Shown piece by piece: positions 38,409 to 47,552 of a stretch of 64,000 bases of DNA (position 1 is its first letter; each line of letters starts with the position of its first letter). This DNA is from Colwellia sp. 75C3 (GTDB taxonomy: Bacteria; Pseudomonadota; Gammaproteobacteria; Enterobacterales; Alteromonadaceae). A model generated the notes under the pieces. The model had not been told where the DNA came from and ran no database searches. It worked only from the letters and a program-made list of their open reading frames with translations. The DNA lies in the NCBI RefSeq assembly GCF_002836255.1, contig NZ_PJAU01000032.1, forward strand, positions 372,001 to 436,000, written 5' to 3'. Made by a program: the position numbers and the translations under genes.

Positions 38409-38575
38409 AAACAATAGCTACGTTTCAATATATAAGGGTAATTTTAATCAAGTTAACCGCTAAATAGTAGTGCTTATTAAAAACATTTATTCTCAGTCAA
38501 ATTACGCTTGTAAAAAGTGCTCTAGATGCTGTTTAAGAAGGCGTCTCATAAAGTATTTCTGGAGGTGTTTAAGGT

Positions 38576-38626
38576 AAAGATACTCAGCACTGTATTTCAA
38601 ATAATGCTTGCTGCATGAGTATCTTT
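38576..38626 (-). terminator. Long imperfect hairpin downstream of the GH3 gene
   Basis: AAAGATACTCA at 38576-38586 and TGAGTATCTTT at 38616-38626 are perfect 11-bp arms, with a 29-nt loop that has further GCA/TGC pairing. It lies between the GH3 stop and recR and could terminate the GH3 transcript. Near 38645 there is also a short CGCTAA/TTAGCG dyad. Confidence 0.5.
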
Positions 38627-38669
38627 TCAACGGTAGAGTTAATCGCTAACATCATTAGCGAACTCAGAT

Positions 38670-41285
38670 TTACTTTTGGTAGTTAAAACTTGCCTTAAGT
38701 TTGATTTGATCAAGCGAGGTGCCAAGCAATACTTCAAAGTCACCATCTTCAGCAAGCCAATCATTGGTTTTAACATCCCAAAAAGATAAATCACGTTTGT
38801 TAAGTGAAATGCTGACTTCTTTACTTTCACCTGCTGCTAAAAAGACTTTAGCAAAACCTTTCAGTTCTTTTACTGGTCTATCAACACTAGACTCAACATC
38901 ATGTAGATATAATTGCACCACTTCAGCGCCAGCAACTTTACCGGTATTCTTAACCATTACTGTCACGGTAATGGTTTCATCCGCTGTGATACTTGATGCT
39001 GATAAAGAAATATCAGTTAAAGCAAAGTGGGTATAAGAAAGACCATGACCAAAAGCAAAAGTAGGTTTAATATTTTGTTGTTCAAACCAACGATAACCGA
39101 TGAATACGCCTTCAGTGTATAAGCTTTCAGTAGCGTTATAATCATTTAACGCTATCGGCGCGGTATCTTCAAGACGAACTGGTAAAGTAATGGGCATTTT
39201 ACCACTTGGGTTAACATCGCCCGTTAAAATATCAGCAAAAGCATGACCAGCTTCCATACCGCCATACCAACCCCAAACAATAGCATTAGCTTGCTCTGCC
39301 CAAGGCATTTCAACAGCTGAGCCAGCAACGAGGAATACTACCGTTTTCTCATTAGCTGCAATCAACTTACTAATAATTTCATCTTGTGAGTTAGGTAGCT
39401 TCATATCAGGTCTATCAATTGATTCTCTATCATCACCATGACTCAAACCGCCAAAATAGATAACCGCATCGGCTTCTTTAGCTGCAGCAATATACTCGGC
39501 TTCACTAGCAAATAGCTCGCCCGGCGCATTCCAACCTAAAATAAAATGTTGATTACCATCATATTGAATTTCAAAAGAGTAAGACTCACCCGCCTTTAAT
39601 TCGATACCATGGGTTAACTCAGCGGTACTTACTTGCTCAGCACTAGCTTGGTGAGTAATGACGGTGTCATTATTAATTTTTAATTGAAAATCACCTAAGG
39701 TCTCAACATTTAATTGATGCAAGCCCGTAGTTAACGGCTTGATCTTTGCCGTCATAGTGATGTGCTGAGTGATACTCGTGTCTTTCGCTTTAAACTTGGA
39801 ATCAACTATCCAAGCTTTATCCGTTATATTTTCACGGGGCGATTTTTTAAAGTAGGATACATTCCAAGCAGGAGTACCGGTCCAATGACGACTCTCAACA
39901 TAATCACTGGCAATAGCAGCTAATTCACTACTGCGAGTTCTCATTACAGTAATATTAACATCTTCACCAAATTTTGATTTTAAGCCTTGTAATGGCGTCA
40001 CTTCATATAAAGATTTTACTTCTGAAGAGCCACCACCCGTGCCATGTGTTTTATCGGCATTAGGACCAAGCACCAGTATATTTTTCAGTTGTTTTTTATC
40101 AAATGGCAAAACAGCTTTGGTGCCGACGGTATCATTTTTCAATAACACTACGCCTTCAGTAGCAATTTTACGTGCAGCCGCTTGATGTGCTTTGGTATTT
40201 CTAGCGCCTGGAAAACGATTATCATCATACATACCAATGCTGTGCTGTACTCTTAAAATACGTCTAGCTTTTTCATCGGCTACAGATTCTGGTATCTTTC
40301 CCGCTTGGATCATCTCTAAAAAAGGTTTTGCCAAAAAATAGTCTTGATAATCATCAACATTGGTACCCATTTCTAAGTCCAAGCCATTCACTGCGGCATC
40401 ATAGGTATTAATATCAACATGCCAATCAGTAAGGAGCACACCTTGATAACCCCACTCTCCTTTTAGTATATCCATAACTAAATGCATACTTTGATTCGCA
40501 TTAGTACCAAAATACTCATTGTATGAACCCATCATACCAAGCACGCCTCCTTCTTTAACAGCCGCTTCAAAGGCTGGTAAATAGACTTCTCTTAATGTGC
40601 GTTCATCTGGCTTGGCATTGACACCCGTTCGGTTTAATTCTTGCGTGTTTAACGCATAATGTTTAACCGTTGCAGCAACATCATTGGCTTGAATTGCTTT
40701 AATCTGCGGCACCACTAATTTTGCCGCCAAAATAGGGTCTTCGCCCATATATTCAAAGTTACGGCCATACAAAGGTAGGCGTGCTAAATTAACACCTGGA
40801 CCTAAGATAAAGTCTTTTTTCCTGTCACGTGCTTCAGCACCCAACACCTGACCGTGCAAACGAGCCATCTCAAGGTCCCAACTAGCGGCAACTGAAGTAA
40901 GATGAGGTAAATAAGTCGAATGATCATCGGTCCATCCAGCCGATGCCCACGTATGACGCTCTATTTGATGGCGTACACCATGCGGGCCATCAGACAACCA
41001 CATTTCAGGAATGCCAACGCGTTCAATGGCATTAACATGGAACTTACCACTGGCATGTGCCAAAGAGACTTTTTCAGCTAAGGTCATTTTTGCAAGTAAC
41101 GTTTCGACATCTTGCTCTACTGTCTTGAGACGATCTTCTGATTGCGTAACTACTTGCTTGACACCCTTACTGGCAGGAGTAGTTTTATTGTCATTAACAC
41201 AAGCACCAAGACCGGTACTTAAGGCCAAAACAGTGGAAACTATTAATGTACTTTTTAGTTTAGTATTCATAAGCATTACTTTCAT
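38670..41285 (-). CDS. GH3 beta-glucosidase lipoprotein with PA14 insert
   Basis: 871 aa. The lipobox LGAC has Cys29, so it is a membrane-anchored periplasmic or outer-membrane enzyme. The GH3 N-domain has the RHQIERHTW and KHYALN regions, and the nucleophile Asp is in LLTDWHVD. The GH3 C-domain (about 380 on) is interrupted by a PA14-like beta-barrel (about 480-610), and a fibronectin-III-like domain ends the protein. The PA14 insertion is typical of broad-specificity beta-glucosidases that bind oligosaccharide chains. It should release glucose from beta-glucan oligomers. A near-perfect LacI-type operator lies in a 36-bp palindrome 32 nt upstream of the ATG. Confidence 0.9.
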   Translation of the reverse strand: MKVMLMNTKLKSTLIVSTVLALSTGLGACVNDNKTTPASKGVKQVVTQSEDRLKTVEQDVETLLAKMTLAEKVSLAHASGKFHVNAIERVGIPEMWLSDGPHGVRHQIERHTWASAGWTDDHSTYLPHLTSVAASWDLEMARLHGQVLGAEARDRKKDFILGPGVNLARLPLYGRNFEYMGEDPILAAKLVVPQIKAIQANDVAATVKHYALNTQELNRTGVNAKPDERTLREVYLPAFEAAVKEGGVLGMMGSYNEYFGTNANQSMHLVMDILKGEWGYQGVLLTDWHVDINTYDAAVNGLDLEMGTNVDDYQDYFLAKPFLEMIQAGKIPESVADEKARRILRVQHSIGMYDDNRFPGARNTKAHQAAARKIATEGVVLLKNDTVGTKAVLPFDKKQLKNILVLGPNADKTHGTGGGSSEVKSLYEVTPLQGLKSKFGEDVNITVMRTRSSELAAIASDYVESRHWTGTPAWNVSYFKKSPRENITDKAWIVDSKFKAKDTSITQHITMTAKIKPLTTGLHQLNVETLGDFQLKINNDTVITHQASAEQVSTAELTHGIELKAGESYSFEIQYDGNQHFILGWNAPGELFASEAEYIAAAKEADAVIYFGGLSHGDDRESIDRPDMKLPNSQDEIISKLIAANEKTVVFLVAGSAVEMPWAEQANAIVWGWYGGMEAGHAFADILTGDVNPSGKMPITLPVRLEDTAPIALNDYNATESLYTEGVFIGYRWFEQQNIKPTFAFGHGLSYTHFALTDISLSASSITADETITVTVMVKNTGKVAGAEVVQLYLHDVESSVDRPVKELKGFAKVFLAAGESKEVSISLNKRDLSFWDVKTNDWLAEDGDFEVLLGTSLDQIKLKASFNYQK

Positions 41286-41316
41286 TAACTAACCTTTTAA
41301 CTTCATATTTTGGGAT

Positions 41317-41352
41317 TAACGACAAAATGTAAGCGCTTTCATTTTGTCGTTA
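41317..41352. promoter_or_regulatory. Extended palindrome containing a LacI-type operator, upstream of the GH3 gene
   Basis: TGTAAGCGCTTTCA at 41328-41341 differs in one position from the operator found elsewhere in this region. It is embedded in a larger dyad: arms AACGACAAAATG and CATTTTGTCGTT are perfect complements and extend one further base pair. On the minus strand an AT-rich -10-like element (TATAAC region) lies just upstream, so the palindrome would cover the transcription start. Confidence 0.75.
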
Positions 41353-41447
41353 TAACATAATATTTACTGATGTCTTTAGCAAGTAAATATTCTTGTTGAT
41401 AACATTTATTTACTTGGCTGAATACTCAGATAAGTACTCATCTATGG

Positions 41448-41751
41448 CTATGTCTTGCAGTACTTAGCAATAAAGTTTTTTGGCATTGGCATAGTGATTT
41501 TTGATTTTTGAATGACTAAGTGATGTGTTGCACTCTGCGTTCCACTTCATCTTCAAGAAAAACATCAACTAACGGATGATAACCACTCGGGATTAACCCT
41601 TGACCATGCATTACCGCTAACCAAGAGGTTTCAGTAAAGAGTTTATTGTCTTGACGAAAAATTCGCCCGTTAGCTGATATACGTCCATTTTGGCTTGTAA
41701 GCTATCTGAGACTTTCATATTTTGGCAATAACGCCAGAACTCTGAATTATT
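41448..41751 (-). pseudogene. C-terminal remnant of a flavin-dependent halogenase, two frameshifts
   Basis: On the minus strand, three frames in succession read as one tryptophan-halogenase C-terminus. First comes NNSEFWRYCQNMKVSDSL through QLTG, then RIFRQDNKLF, SWLAVMHGQGLIPSGYHPLV and EDEVERRVQHIT, then KITMPMPKNFIAKYCKT before a TAG. The corresponding parts of the intact halogenase at 54289 are NDSEFWRHCRNM, SWMQVMIGQGLIPESYHPIV and PPHNAFIDRFCKAQ. Each switch fits a single-base deletion (in the GGG run near 41675 and near 41518). The first ~400 residues are missing. It starts about 40 nt after the CBM9-like gene stop. Confidence 0.8.
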
Positions 41752-41793
41752 TTACAAAAAGTACCGGTTTCATGTTGTATGACCTACGTTGAG

Positions 41794-42567
41794 CTACTTA
41801 ATCAAGGTTAATTTTTGAAAAACATCTGCTGTGATATAACCTAAATTCTTATTACCATTTACCGCTTTAATATCAACTGAGCCAATAAAGTGTTCGCGCT
41901 CTTTACTGCCATCGTTATCACAATAGGCCAGCATAAAACCGAGTTTTTTACCCAAAGATAATTTTACTGGTTGGGACTTTTTATTTTTCCTGTTTGTTTG
42001 ACTCGGCGTTTTCAGAGAAAAACTATCGTCATAAACACGAATCGCCAATTCCCAAATAACTTTATTAGGGGATTTTTCACTGCGTCGCCATGAACTACTA
42101 ATATGATCATTTAATAAAACAAAATTATCTGAGCCATCGGCATTTTTTTCGCCGATATCAACCGACTGGTTATCCAAGGCAACATGATAGGCAAAAGCAT
42201 TATAGTTAAACTGATGATTACCACCTGAACCATCTTCATCAATAAATATTTCCAAGCAGTCATCATCCCAATAGAGATGACGTGGATCCGCATGTTGATC
42301 AAATAAAATATCATCGGTAATTTCCACTAATAAATATAACTGCGCTTCATCCCACATTATTTTAAAGCGTCCACTAAAATCTTCAGCACTAGGTTGTGTG
42401 CCCAAAATGAGTTTATCTATTGGCTGCCATGTAGCTAGCCGCCAACCCGCTTCATCGGCTAAGCCGTCAATCTGAATTTTTTCTGGTGATTTTACCGCTT
42501 CTAGTGCAGTAGCATTAAGTGCGACTAGCATTAATAATGTGCTGATGGTTTTAACATAGTTAGACAT
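41794..42567 (-). CDS. CBM9-like carbohydrate-binding exported protein
   Basis: 257 aa with a Sec signal peptide (to about A-T-A-L-E-A). The mature part begins with the CBM9_1-type pattern KIQIDGLADEAGWRLATW and continues with FKIMWDEAQLYLLVEITDD, DDCLEIFIDEDGSGG and a W-E-L-A-I-R-V strand. It probably binds beta-glucan or cello-oligosaccharides in the periplasm or on the surface. It is the last intact gene of the minus-strand MFS-GH94-gluconokinase operon. Confidence 0.8.
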   Translation of the reverse strand: MSNYVKTISTLLMLVALNATALEAVKSPEKIQIDGLADEAGWRLATWQPIDKLILGTQPSAEDFSGRFKIMWDEAQLYLLVEITDDILFDQHADPRHLYWDDDCLEIFIDEDGSGGNHQFNYNAFAYHVALDNQSVDIGEKNADGSDNFVLLNDHISSSWRRSEKSPNKVIWELAIRVYDDSFSLKTPSQTNRKNKKSQPVKLSLGKKLGFMLAYCDNDGSKEREHFIGSVDIKAVNGNKNLGYITADVFQKLTLIK

Positions 42568-42609
42568 TGTTTACTTTCCTGGTGATTACTTTTTGCTGAT
42601 TACTTGTGG

Positions 42610-43149
42610 TCATACTTTTCTGGTAAGTAATTGAGCAAGTTTATTTATTTCATTGGCCACTAACAAAAATGGCCGTTCACTATTTATCCCACTAACATCG
42701 GTTTCACTAAGCAAAGGCGCCTGCATTGCTGCAAATTGACTAGCAAGCAAATCTGGCGAAAAGAAATGACTTTCACGTTGAGCAATTCGCTTAGCTATAA
42801 CGTCTTTATCTGCGATGAGGTAGAAAAAGTGGCAATGAAAACACAATTCTCTAAACAACTGTCGGTGTGCCGATTTCAAACCTGAATATGCCAATGCTAC
42901 CGACTTACCTTGCTGATAAAGGCTGTTCAAATGAGTTAAAATAGCGGCTAACCAAGGTTTTCTCATCTCATCGGTTAATGGTTTATTTTCTGCCATATGC
43001 TTTTTGGCTTGGACACTATGAAAATCATCGGCATCAAGAAATATTATTGAAAGTTCATCAGCTAATTGCTTGGCTAAACTCGACTTTCCTGTGCCACTGA
43101 CGCCCATAACAATAAATAGCCTTGGCGATGGCTGTACTGGTTTAATCAT
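42610..43149 (-). CDS. Gluconokinase (GntK family)
   Basis: 179 aa P-loop kinase. GVSGTGKSS is Walker A, LDADDFHS and the NKPLTDEMRKPWL block are GntK signatures, and FFSPDLLASQFAAMQAP follows. It phosphorylates gluconate to 6-phosphogluconate. The ATG at 43149 overlaps the GH94 stop by 8 nt (ATGATTAA), which fixes the start and implies translational coupling. The usual A-C-S-A-L-K-R-x-Y motif is changed to A-Y-S-G-L-K-S-A-H, so substrate preference could differ slightly. Confidence 0.87.
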   Translation of the reverse strand: MIKPVQPSPRLFIVMGVSGTGKSSLAKQLADELSIIFLDADDFHSVQAKKHMAENKPLTDEMRKPWLAAILTHLNSLYQQGKSVALAYSGLKSAHRQLFRELCFHCHFFYLIADKDVIAKRIAQRESHFFSPDLLASQFAAMQAPLLSETDVSGINSERPFLLVANEINKLAQLLTRKV

Positions 43150-45625
43150 ACTGCGCACCTTGATTAGCATGACTAACCTCACAGGTAAGCGGAACCCTCA
43201 CTTGCAATTGGTACTGTTGCCCTGCTTGCAAATTCTCCAGTACATTACCTACTATGCCTTGTTTATCGAGAAGAATTTCTACGGCACTAACATCGCTGCT
43301 TTGTTCGATAGTAAAATCAATCATTGCTCGCCTAAATTGCCGTTGACCTGATAGGCGCTTGATAGCTGTTGGTAGTTTTGGCATTATCTGCAAGCCTCTT
43401 GCACAACCTTTCAAGCCACAAAGCTCTTCTACTAAACAACGGTATAACCAAGAAATTGTGCCCGTATTGAATAAGTGACTAGAGCGACCCGCTTGTTTGG
43501 GAAATTGATGATAGGCACCGCGATAATAATTTGGCACATAGATAGGTAATTGCCCCGTGACTTGTGCCGTTTCAAGTGACGGCAACATTTTATTGAGTAA
43601 CTCAAAGGCAAGGTTGTTTTGCCCTGCTTGATAAAGCGCATAAATATAAAATATTGCCGCATGGTTATAAACAGAGCCATTTTCAGATACGCCTGGATGC
43701 TTTTGGGAAATTCGACCAATATCTTCCACCATACGGGTATAGCTTGGCGCCAGCATCATTACCCCTTGGGGCGTGGTTAACTGTTTCGAGATGGCCTTTA
43801 TCATACCAAGTTGCTGATGTTCATTTGCCGCACCACTAAGCATGGCCCAACTTTGCGGGTTGAGAAATATCTTTCCTTCCTCATCTTTATTTGTGCCAAA
43901 TACACGTCCTTCATCGGTAATTCCACGCGCAAACCACTCGCCATGCCAAAGGTGTTCATTAACCGCGGCATTTATTGCTTGGGCAGAAAATCGATATTCA
44001 TCATACTTTTGCCGACTAATATTAATGTCGTACTCATCACAAAGATCGCACCAGGTCGTTATTGCGTAGGCGGTTGCTAACGATAACCAGCTAGAAACGC
44101 CTTTGCCTTGGTAACCCACCATATTCATCGGATCGCACCAATCGCCTTGTTCAATAAAGCTCAAACCACGATGATCGGTAGCATTAATAAGGTAATCCAA
44201 AGCTAACTCGATATGGCAAGCAAAAGATTGCGCTTCGGCTGAATCGGAAAAACTTATCATTTCACTGAGTAAACTGACATCAGCGGTTTCATTTAAATAA
44301 ACCGACAGGCAAATAGGCAACCACACACCATGGTCCGCATGAGGTACTTGATTAATATATTTGAGCTCCGCTTCCGCGTGTAACAATACCCCTTCAGGCA
44401 TTGCTCCACTAATGGCTTGCTGAGAGATAGCTAAGATATATGCTTGCCGAGTGATATCGCTATCAATAAAAGCCATGCCCATATTATCTTGGATATAATT
44501 ACGCGTTTGAGGATCAGTGCTCAAGCGGTTCACATCGCCGTGATAAAACATTTGCCTTGGTAGCCAATGATTAACAAAATCATCAAAGCCTTTATTTACG
44601 GTACCATTGTCATTGCCACAGTCACTATTAATGGTTAAGCACGCTTTGCTTTGTGCTATGTAATCTCGATAGGACTTTTCCGCTTGACTACGTTGTTTAT
44701 GGCCTAAATATTTTTCTTTGATTATTGCTATTTCAGCGTCATCTTTTGCCGGACCAAATAAAAATTGCAAGGTTTTACGTTCACTAGGAAATAACTGCTG
44801 TTGAAACTGCATTATCGCCACAGGAGTCTCATAACGCGCTTCAACATTTCCTAATAACTCATCCTTTAAAGCATCCGGCTGATGCAAACCGCCCTCTCCT
44901 TCAAACACTTTTTGATTTGCATGCCAAGCCGTAGGGCGGGCATCACTAAGGAAAAAAGTTTTATCTTTTAGCTGCTGATTTTTAAAATAATCTTCTACTT
45001 TTTGATAGGGTGTTACCGAATCAGCGACAATAGCATTTAACGTCTCGCTATAGGTTGCTGACTGATTCATCCACGACATATAACCAATGGTAAAATATGG
45101 GTAGATGCTAATATTTCTCACCGTTTCAGTTAGATTAAGCACGGAAAAGAACCAGCATTCAACTAAGTCATCTTTAGTTAAATTAACTTTAATGGTTATC
45201 TGCAGATCACTGTGCTCAATTGACCAAGTAATATCACTATTACCGAGTTCAAAAGAGAACTTATCCAATTCAACTCGCATGGGCTCATAAGGCAGAGAAA
45301 TTATCTCACCACTGTCTTCATCTTTTAGGTAGAAAAACCGCCCTGGATGATGAGTAAAGTAACTATGCTCTGGCTGAATAAAGCTTTTAGCTTCCATGTT
45401 TGGCGCGTAAGAGTATTTAGCTGGCTCGGGTTGCATAAACTGTGCATTAACATAACCACGACAATTCACTTGCATGATCATGAACCGATTCCATAAAAAT
45501 CCGGTCGCATTAGGTAATTTAGTAGGGCTTGTTAGCTTTATTTTACTACCACCATCAACAGCGTTATCTATTGAGATCAAAGGTAAGTTAGCTATAGGTA
45601 ACTTTGGTATCCGTAATTTAGGCAT
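43142..45625 (-). CDS. GH94 phosphorylase, probably cellobionic acid phosphorylase
   Basis: 827 aa. The N-terminal beta-sandwich (FLWNRFMIMQVNCRGYVNAQF onward) is followed by an (alpha/alpha)6 barrel. The catalytic region has GDWCDPMNMVG at about residues 494-504, and a later YNHAAIFYIYALYQAG segment helps bind phosphate. The GDWCDPMNM form resembles cellobionate phosphorylases rather than cellobiose phosphorylase. The overlap with a gluconokinase gene supports this: cellobionate plus phosphate would give glucose 1-phosphate and gluconate. The ATG at 45625 overlaps the MFS stop by 8 nt and has CAGGAG upstream. There is no signal peptide, so it is cytoplasmic. Cellobiose, laminaribiose or cellodextrin remain possible substrates. 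Confidence 0.85.
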   Translation of the reverse strand: MPKLRIPKLPIANLPLISIDNAVDGGSKIKLTSPTKLPNATGFLWNRFMIMQVNCRGYVNAQFMQPEPAKYSYAPNMEAKSFIQPEHSYFTHHPGRFFYLKDEDSGEIISLPYEPMRVELDKFSFELGNSDITWSIEHSDLQITIKVNLTKDDLVECWFFSVLNLTETVRNISIYPYFTIGYMSWMNQSATYSETLNAIVADSVTPYQKVEDYFKNQQLKDKTFFLSDARPTAWHANQKVFEGEGGLHQPDALKDELLGNVEARYETPVAIMQFQQQLFPSERKTLQFLFGPAKDDAEIAIIKEKYLGHKQRSQAEKSYRDYIAQSKACLTINSDCGNDNGTVNKGFDDFVNHWLPRQMFYHGDVNRLSTDPQTRNYIQDNMGMAFIDSDITRQAYILAISQQAISGAMPEGVLLHAEAELKYINQVPHADHGVWLPICLSVYLNETADVSLLSEMISFSDSAEAQSFACHIELALDYLINATDHRGLSFIEQGDWCDPMNMVGYQGKGVSSWLSLATAYAITTWCDLCDEYDINISRQKYDEYRFSAQAINAAVNEHLWHGEWFARGITDEGRVFGTNKDEEGKIFLNPQSWAMLSGAANEHQQLGMIKAISKQLTTPQGVMMLAPSYTRMVEDIGRISQKHPGVSENGSVYNHAAIFYIYALYQAGQNNLAFELLNKMLPSLETAQVTGQLPIYVPNYYRGAYHQFPKQAGRSSHLFNTGTISWLYRCLVEELCGLKGCARGLQIMPKLPTAIKRLSGQRQFRRAMIDFTIEQSSDVSAVEILLDKQGIVGNVLENLQAGQQYQLQVRVPLTCEVSHANQGAQYD

Positions 45626-47117
45626 TAACCGCTCCTGCTTGCTCATCAGCCGCATTAGGGTTTTCTTGCTTCGTTACTTTTTGCAGCGCTAACCCTTGCT
45701 GTGCTGAGGATTCCCGTGCTTGTAATTCACCTTGTAACTTTTTCAATTTCTCATCATCTAACGGATAAAAATAAATTAACGGTACAGCAATAGCAGCAAA
45801 CAAGGCTGGAATTACAGTCATCAACAATACTATACCTTCTTGAGATGTACCCGTTTGCACCTGATTAGCAATGTAACCTAATGAAGCCAGCGTCCAGCCA
45901 ATCATAGCCCCCGCCAAAGCGCCGCCGAGTTTTTGCGCAAACGCTGCAGCAGAAAATATCATTGCCGTTGCTCGTCTGCCTGTTCGCCACTCTGAAAAAT
46001 CAGCGGTATCTGCATACATAGAAAAAACTAACGGCGATTTTGGCCCCAATGCTAAACCAATCATGATTTGTAAAAAAAACATCAAAGTGATGTTATCACT
46101 CGGCACAAAATAGAAAAGAACGGACAGTACCGCGACAAGTGTCATCAGTATCATTAACAAGCGACGTTTATCAATAAATTTGGTTAATAGTGGTGTAGAC
46201 GCTGCGCCAATAGCTAAGGCAATCATGTAAGCCATGGCAAAACTGCCAATTAAATCTGGACGTTCAACATAATATTTAAAATAGAAAGTACCTGTACTGC
46301 CTCTTAATGAGATGGTCATCATGATGATCAGCGCTAAAACAAACAGTACTTTCCAAGGCTTATTTTGCACTAAGTCTTTTAAATCCTGCATCACGGGTGT
46401 TTTTTGATTGGCTGGTGGGGATATGCGCTCAGTGGTCGATAAAAAGGTAATAACAAAAAGTACTGCAGCAACTAAACCATAAGTAAGCATAGTAAGCTGC
46501 CAACCCAGAGCTTCATCACCCTGCCCTAAATAATTTACCAACTCAGGTGTCATATAAGCAACAAGACTACCACCTGAAAAAGCACCAATAAAACGGAAGC
46601 TGGTTAAGGTAGTTCTTTGCTGACTGTCCCCCGTAACCACACCGAGTAAGGCACCGTAAGGCACATTTATAAAGGTGTATGCCAACATCATAAAGATATA
46701 AGTGCCATAGGCCCAAATTAATTTATTGCCATCACTGACATCAGGCACGGTAAAAGTAAGTACCCCTGCGGCAATCATAGGAATAATACCCCAGAGTAGA
46801 TAAGGCCTGAACTTACCAAATTTTGTTTTGGTTCTATCGGCAATTGCTCCCATCAAGGGATCAGAAAAAGCATCAATGAGTCGAGTCACTAACATCATGG
46901 TACCGACGGCAGCTGCTGATAAGCCAAACACATCGGTATAGAAGATAAAGAGGAATACATCAAAGACACGCCAGTAAAAATTTGAAGCGACATCGCCGCA
47001 GGCGTAACCCACTTTTTCACCTAAGCTCAGACCAGCATTAGGACCAGAACTAATACCCGAACTAATACCAGAATCAGGGCTTAAATTCTGTTGATGTTGT
47101 TTTATATTTTTTATCAT
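45618..47117 (-). CDS. GPH-family MFS sugar:cation symporter
   Basis: About 499 aa with 12 predicted helices. The N-terminus has the GPH pattern GEKVGYACGDVASNFYW, YTDVFGLS, and RLIDAFSDPLMGAIADRTKTKFGKFRPYLLWG. It likely imports the disaccharide or aldonate used by the downstream GH94-gluconokinase pair. The ATG at 47117 follows GGAGG with an 8-nt spacing; two upstream ATGs are in frame but lie at or before the ribosome-binding site. It is the first gene of the minus-strand operon and is divergent from the TonB receptor. Confidence 0.88.
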   Translation of the reverse strand: MIKNIKQHQQNLSPDSGISSGISSGPNAGLSLGEKVGYACGDVASNFYWRVFDVFLFIFYTDVFGLSAAAVGTMMLVTRLIDAFSDPLMGAIADRTKTKFGKFRPYLLWGIIPMIAAGVLTFTVPDVSDGNKLIWAYGTYIFMMLAYTFINVPYGALLGVVTGDSQQRTTLTSFRFIGAFSGGSLVAYMTPELVNYLGQGDEALGWQLTMLTYGLVAAVLFVITFLSTTERISPPANQKTPVMQDLKDLVQNKPWKVLFVLALIIMMTISLRGSTGTFYFKYYVERPDLIGSFAMAYMIALAIGAASTPLLTKFIDKRRLLMILMTLVAVLSVLFYFVPSDNITLMFFLQIMIGLALGPKSPLVFSMYADTADFSEWRTGRRATAMIFSAAAFAQKLGGALAGAMIGWTLASLGYIANQVQTGTSQEGIVLLMTVIPALFAAIAVPLIYFYPLDDEKLKKLQGELQARESSAQQGLALQKVTKQENPNAADEQAGAVNA

Positions 47118-47209
47118 TATTATGGCCTCCATCATTACTTAAAATTACATTTACATAAAGAAAACACAAAGCTAGTGATTACACTTTATTTAGCATACTC
47201 GATGAAAAT

Positions 47210-47223
47210 GTAAGCGCTTACAA
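47210..47223. promoter_or_regulatory. LacI-type operator, MFS side
   Basis: Perfect palindrome TGTAAGCGCTTACA, with the central CG of LacI/GalR-family operators. It is centred about 100 nt upstream of the MFS gene start on the minus strand. Confidence 0.85.
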
Positions 47224-47418
47224 ATATACTGGTATTTACATTATTATCAATAATATTTTTTGATAAACCAAGCGAACGCAAAGTAATCCTAAACTTAAAC
47301 AACAACTTACAATATAAAATAAAAACGAAACACTGTGGGTTTATTGTACGTTTAGTGTATAAACTTTAATTTAAATTAAAATACTTATTGACCTGTTTTT
47401 ATTATTAACTTACCTTTA

Positions 47419-47432
47419 TGTAAGCGCTTACA
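47419..47432. promoter_or_regulatory. LacI-type operator, middle
   Basis: Perfect palindrome TGTAAGCGCTTACA about 120 nt upstream of the TonB receptor ATG. Confidence 0.85.
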
Positions 47433-47493
47433 TAGTATTTTATTTACATCTTACTGAACAGAGTGGGTATCTTGTATTTTTTTTGTATCATCT

Positions 47494-47507
47494 TGTAAGC
47501 GCTTACA
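47494..47507. promoter_or_regulatory. LacI-type operator, receptor side
   Basis: Perfect palindrome TGTAAGCGCTTACA about 45 nt before the receptor ATG, placed to block the start of transcription. Confidence 0.85.
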
Positions 47508-47552
47508 CTAAACTGATAATTATAAAATGGTCCATGAGACTAAGGATGTAAC

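Larger units (their letters stand above)
47136..47552. promoter_or_regulatory. Divergent control region of the MFS-GH94 operon and the TonB receptor gene
   Basis: 417 bp without a gene. It holds three perfect 14-bp operators (47210-47223, 47419-47432, 47494-47507) and is very AT-rich otherwise. The operator start-to-start distances are 209 and 75 bp, close to 20 and 7 helical turns. No reading frame or RNA gene was seen. Confidence 0.8.

Noticed and set aside
38639..38700. CGCTAA/TTAGCG dyad near the end of the GH3 gene as a separate element
   Set aside because: Only six base pairs around the 3' end, with no T run. It is likely chance next to the larger hairpin at 38576-38626.
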